This document shows, piece by piece, positions 59,357-64,000 of a DNA stretch of 64,000 nt (position 1 is the first letter of the stretch; each line of letters begins with the position of its first letter). The notes beneath the pieces were generated by a model. The model was not told the DNA's origin. It saw nothing but the letters and a program-made list of their open reading frames with translations, and did not search any database. The DNA comes from Cervus elaphus (taxonomy: Eukaryota; Chordata; Mammalia; Artiodactyla; Cervidae): the NCBI RefSeq assembly GCF_910594005.1, contig NC_057848.1, forward strand, positions 139,572,155 to 139,636,154. Reading direction: 5' to 3'. Position numbers and translations under genes: made by a program.

Positions 59357-60239
59357 TATCAAAATATATGGTATGTAGTACTGTCTTATTCTTGGCAAGC
59401 CAGTGGTTGGTGCTCTTCACAATGGCTAAACATCAGTTCACAAGATTAAGACTCAATGAGTTAGCTGTAGCTGAGTAACACAATATACACTGTACCTATA
59501 ACAACATAGCCGCCATGTAAATGTGTTTATACAATATCTGCAGGTCAATCAAAACTTACGTCATTGGCTCAAGTTTCATTCCTTCTTATAAAAGATTTTA
59601 TCTTAGGCCCAGGCAGCCATATTTGGGGCAAATGATTATGTGGCTACAGCTGACTGGATCAAGAGTAGACACCTGACAACCTGAATACCTTTCTGGGGCA
59701 TTTGGAGTAAGACTATTTTAGGCTGTGTCTGCAGATATAAGACCTGCCATAATGAATCAAAACTAGACTTGGCAGTATAGATGTTTAAAGCTCTATGCAG
59801 ATCAAAGTAATGGGGTAGCAAATCCTAAGTATTTTCAGGGCAAGTTAGTGTTTAGAAAGGAGCCTGGGGTAGGCTTGCAGAAAAAAGACAAGGTATGGTA
59901 CACTGTGAATGAGAGAGAAGGAGGATGATAAGGAAGTGAGAACTAGAAAAAGAGCCAGAGAATGAAAGAGTAAGTGTGAGACTATATGCCTGATGATTTG
60001 TTAGTTTCTGTAACATTCAGCTACACTTCCAAATACTGGTCCTTGTAAGAAATAAATTTCCTATTTATTTTAACTAGTTTGAATTAGTGATTTTTATAAC
60101 CATGTGATTTCTAATTAGAATTCTAACAATTATATATTTCACATCTGTACAGGATCTGAATCCAGCTAAGCAAGATATCTTCAGAAATATATTAAAAAAA
60201 TCGCTACTGTAATATGGAAGCTTTAATTCATCTATCTAT
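59357..60239. other. Unassigned DNA
   Basis: No gene or repeat was recognised. Confidence 0.5.
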
Positions 60240-60705
60240 AGTAGTCTCCTAGTGTTGCTGTAACAAATCATCACAAATTTTGTTACTTAAAACAACAGAA
60301 ATTTATTATCTTACAATTTAGGAGGTCAGAAGTCAGAACAGGTCTCATGGCCCTAAGATTAAAGTGTCAGCAAGGCCACATTCCCTCTGGAGAATCCATC
60401 CCTTGCCTCCCCCAGTTTCAAGAGACTGTCCGTATTCATTGGTATGGGCAATATCATTTCAGTCTCTACTTTTACTTTCATCATCACATCTCTTTCTCTA
60501 CTTCTGACTCTTCTGCTTCTCTAGTATAAGAAAACCTTGTGATCACACTGGGCCCAATCAGATAAATTCAGGATAATCTTCCCATCTCAGAATCTTTTAT
60601 TTAAAAATACCTGAAAACTCCCTTTGCCATGTAAAGGAACATATTCACAGGTTTGGGGGATTAAGTCTAAAGCATTTTGGGGGGAATATTATTCCATGTG
60701 TCATA
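60240..60705 (+). repeat. Ancient mammalian interspersed repeat
   Basis: The pattern 'ctcctagtgttgctgtaaca', 'cttaaaacaacagaaattta', 'tggccctaagattaaagtgtc' and, at the right, a G-run before 'aatattattcc' is a widespread old mammalian repeat. The family is not claimed. A 60-codon frame inside is chance. Confidence 0.6.
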
Positions 60706-61451
60706 CCATATATAATATTATTTTTTTAATAGTTTTATAATTCATTTTTTCACTCATGTTTATATGCTTAAAATTATTAAAGCTATCAGAGTTTATGGTA
60801 AGGTAAGAGTCATAAATCTCAACTTTATACTGTTTATAAACTTTACGTAACTTTTGGAGGGTATACAAAAAGATAGATGCTTTACCTTTAAGTATACTTT
60901 AATAATGAAATATTTGGTTAATTTTTCAAATGAAAAATTATTAACTAGATGCAACTAACATTGTGATCTTAATCATTACTTATATATCTTGAAGATACTT
61001 TTAAAATATGACATTTGATATTTTTAAAAAATTAATATTTGATTTCCAGATAAGTGTTTACAATTTTGACTCCAAAGTATTTCATTCTCTGTGATATGTT
61101 GAAATACACAACATGAATATTGAAATTAGACCAAGAAGACATTGGTCATCTATAATTCACCTCAATTTACTTAGTCACCATCCAGGCCTCTTTTGATTTT
61201 TATGAATACACTAATTTAATATCCCCGCTTTTTATGTAGATGTCCACTGATAATTTCAACTAATGACCACATTTTATTTAGTGATTTCCCAAATTTTATT
61301 TCTATCCACGCTTATATCATGAGTTTTATAACTTCAGAATATATGTTTGAATATCATGCCTTTTTTACAGTATACTGTGCTATGAAAACATTGAAAGAAG
61401 AAAAATATTCTCCATCTTCCTGCTAAAGATCCCAGACAAAGACAAATACAT
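60706..61451. other. Unassigned AT-rich DNA
   Basis: No gene or repeat was recognised. Confidence 0.5.
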
Positions 61452-61661
61452 GTGTGCGTGCTCAGCGGTGTCCTCTTTGCGATCCCTTGGACTGTGGCCC
61501 ACCAAGCTCCTCTGTTCATGGAATTCTCCAGGCAAGAATACTGGAGTGGGTTGCCATTTCCTCCTCCAGGGGATCTTCCTGACCCAGGGATTGAACCCGG
61601 GTCTCCTCTGTCTCCTGCACTGGCAGGCAGATTCTTTACCACTGAACCACCTGGGAAGCAA
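61452..61661 (-). mobile_element. Bov-tA SINE, antisense
   Basis: Full antisense Bov-tA. The tRNA-like B-box lies on the plus strand as 'gggattgaacccgggtc', and the head ends 'accacctgggaagc'. Confidence 0.9.
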
Positions 61662-61929
61662 AGATCCAGAGGTATTTGTTTAAAGAAATGAAGTTGTTGG
61701 CTGGGAAATTTACACAATATATAAGAGAAGTTCCAACACTCCATTTACTTTGAATGGGCTATTTTGTAAAAAAGAACACAAAATCAAAGAGTATTTAGGA
61801 GATATATATATATTTCCCCTTTGGTTTAAGAGTCCCATAGGTATTTTTCACAAAATAAAACCAGAACCATAGATCACAGATCAGTGAAAAATTTATTAAA
61901 TCTTACTGGAAATTAAAATAGACTGCATT

Positions 61930-62370
61930 TGATAGGGTTCTCCAGAGGAACAGAACAAACAGAATGTGTGTGTGTGTGTGTGTGTGTGTGTACATAATTT
62001 TTTTTTTTAAAGAAATTGTCTAACTTGATCATGGAAGCAGAGAAGTCCAGACCCAGGAGAGCTGAAAGTGTAAATTCCGATCTGAGTTCAAAACTGAATC
62101 CCAAGGCAAGAGAAGATTGATGTTATAGATTGAAAACAGTCAGGCAGAGGGAGAGAATTCTTTCTTACTTAGCCTTTTATTCTATTCAGGCCTTAAACAG
62201 ATTACATGAGGCTCACCCATATTGGGGAGGGCAATCTTGCTTTGCTCAGCCTACTGATTTAAATGTTGATCCCATGGAGAAACCCCCTCACAGACACACA
62301 TAGAAATGTTTAATCTACTATGTGAGCACCCGGTGGCCCTGTTAAGTTGACAGCTTAACTTAACCACCAC
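61930..62370 (+). repeat. Ancient mammalian interspersed repeat, copy B, with (GT)n
   Basis: Same family as 49745-50232. Begins near 'agggttctccagaggaacag' and ends near 'taacttaaccaccaca'. A (GT)n tract of about 14 units lies at 61964-61992, a position where this family often carries a dinucleotide tract. Confidence 0.65.
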
Positions 62371-63389
62371 ATAGACTTTTAAAATATCCTGAAGACTGCA
62401 GAAAATTGAGCTGTTTTCACTTAAAATTGATTGATACTGCTTTCTAATAGTTCACGGTCTAATATGGATCAAAATTGGGGACGAAAAAGTAGAAATCCAA
62501 ATATCTTTCTCTAGCAAAATATGATAAATATCATGAAAACAGAGGAAAGTTAGGTAGATGCATAATGCAGAATCCCAATTTAAATAATGATGGCCAGGGC
62601 AAGGCAGATACTAGTGGATGTGAATTTGTTAAATCCAGCGTCCCACATGTGGAGGAAAAATCTTTCTTGGGCAATTAGAGGCATTAAAGGATCACAGAGA
62701 ACTGATGAGAGAAGCCTGGCCTTGCTCTGAGATAACAGAGTGGATAAGCACCCAACAAGCAAAAAGGCATTGATGAACCACAGGGAATCATTATTCCCTA
62801 TGTAATACCTCAAATTTAATTCTGCTCACAAGGACACAGTAATACACACTGTACTGGATATTGTTACTGCCTGGACCATATCTCCTCTGTCCACCTTGGA
62901 TCTCACCTAAAGCTACAGTGGACTGTGCCTTTCATACTCCCAGGATGCCAATTTAAGGGCATCACTGCCTCTCTGCTTGTCTGCCTTAAGGCTTCCTCCT
63001 GCCTGCTGATAAGTCCAATCAGAGTTTTAGTTCTCTCAAGGAAAAACATCAACCAAAGGAGGATAGGAGTCTCTAATGAAATGCTCCAGCCTCCTGTTCA
63101 TTGGGGAAAGCCAATTCCACAGGGAATTCTATATAATTCCTCATAAGGTCACAGGGAGACTGAGCCTAGTTGTTCATAGGGAAAACAAGCACCTTACTGG
63201 GTTTCCAGTCTGACATTCCCTGTTCTCTCCTGTACCCTTTCATGGATAATCTGTCAAATAAATACCCTATTCCCTCAAACTGATGCATGCTCTGTTGTTA
63301 GGAAGACCAAAGCCAAGACACACACTCAGTTTAATGTGTATAACTTTGCTGTAAACAAAAGTGTGTTATGCTCCTAATTGCTCTCATTA
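62371..63389. other. Unassigned DNA
   Basis: No gene or repeat was recognised with confidence. Confidence 0.45.
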
Positions 63390-63592
63390 GGTGCTTCCCT
63401 GGTGGGGCTCTAAGTCTACCTGCAATGAGGGAGACCTGGGTTCAATCCCTGGCTTGGGAAGATCCCCTGGAGAAGGGCATGGCAACCCACTCCAGTATTC
63501 TTGCCTGGAGAATCCCCACAGACAAGAAGAGACTGCCAGGCTACAGTCCATGGGGTCGTAAAGAGTCGGACACGACTAAGCACAGTACACAG
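63390..63592 (+). mobile_element. Bov-tA SINE, sense
   Basis: Head 'tgcttccctggtgg', B-box-like 'gggttcaatccc', and Bov-A body ending 'gagtcggacacgac'. The A-box region is slightly rearranged compared with the other copies. Confidence 0.9.
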
Positions 63593-63654
63593 TGCCCTCT
63601 GAAAGACGCGGGGTGTGGTGGGGATTGAGAGACAAGTTTTAGAGTTGTTGTCAA

Positions 63655-63735
63655 CTCCATTTTACTGACAAAGAAAAGACTTTCGATAATCTGAGTAATT
63701 CTCCCAAAGTCACACAGTTAATAATTGGCAAAGTC
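63655..63735 (+). repeat. MIR-type fragment
   Basis: 'ccattttactgacaaagaaa' and 'caaagtcacacagttaataa' are in the order expected for MIR-family sequence. Confidence 0.55.
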
Positions 63736-64000
63736 TTTCTTTGATGTGCTAAACAGAAACTTGGCAACACAAAAAAGAATGAATCATTTCCCAAATGAGT
63801 TCTACGTGCTTTAATTTTATGTATAATTTCAATTTAATGTGTCAGATCTTGCTAGCTTAAAACATTTCAGTTAAACCTCATTAATTTGGACTCCATTAAT
63901 TTATGCTTTGTGATAACTTGTAAATGTAGGAGTGAAATTTATTTTCTCTGTAAAAATATTATTATCTAATCTGAGATATAAATTTTTTTTTTTTTAATCT
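63736..64000. other. Unassigned AT-rich DNA
   Basis: No feature was recognised up to the window end, which finishes in a T-run. Confidence 0.5.

Overview
This is repeat-dense, AT-rich mammalian DNA from a ruminant, almost certainly a bovid. The evidence is several copies of the BovB (RTE-type) LINE, many Bov-tA/Bov-A SINEs (tRNA-Glu-like head joined to a BovB-derived tail), CHR-type SINEs, ruminant-type L1 copies, and older mammal-wide repeats (MIR, L1M, hAT and Tigger fossils). Cattle, sheep and goat cannot be told apart from the sequence alone. Two MAGE-B-like sequences suggest the X chromosome, where MAGE-B genes cluster; this is an inference. No intact, clearly expressed host protein-coding gene was found.

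Layout. 1-6.2 kb: mostly unassigned DNA with a BovB 3' tip, a hAT fossil and a young 5'-truncated L1. 6.3-8.1 kb: one copy of a paralogous block, then a rearranged BovB with a 12-bp target-site duplication (TSD). 9.5-12.7 kb: SINEs and a retroposed 3'UTR-like sequence with its own TSD. 12.77-15.7 kb (minus strand): a MAGE-B-like locus with coding exon, probable intron, probable first exon and an ETS-type promoter site; it carries a stop at codon 9 and a frameshift near the C-terminus. 17.1-20.2 kb: a nearly full-length, degenerate BovB on the minus strand. 21.2-21.5 kb: an unassigned reading frame with four 30-nt tandem repeats. 22.6-24.8 kb: a probable solo ERV LTR, a second and more decayed MAGE-B-like fragment, and BovB/CHR pieces. 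25.1-27.9 kb: old L1 sequence and the second copy of the paralogous block. 28-31.9 kb: mostly unassigned.

31.9-36.5 kb: a BovB lacking its 3' part, an L1 piece, a SINE, and a nearly full-length BovB that itself carries a SINE with a 14-bp TSD. 37.4-44.1 kb: SINEs, hAT and Tigger fossils, and L1 3' ends interrupted by SINEs. 44.1-50.2 kb: old L1s, MIRs and an ancient repeat. 51.1-58.8 kb: a layered nest. A BovB with an inverted 5' part was split by a long L1 whose tail is joined to a second, younger L1; the L1 pair is flanked by a 15-bp TSD made of BovB sequence. 59-64 kb: a permuted duplication of sequence from 50.4-50.8 kb, further ancient repeats, and SINEs.

The genes do not form an operon or pathway. 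The window is an archive of retrotransposition around decayed MAGE-B copies. The encoded activities that can be recognised are BovB APE endonuclease and reverse transcriptase, L1 ORF1 and ORF2, and the MAGE homology domain. All retroelement frames seen are interrupted or truncated. Repeat families are named from recognisable sequence, and boundaries are usually good to about 10-20 bp unless a TSD fixes them.
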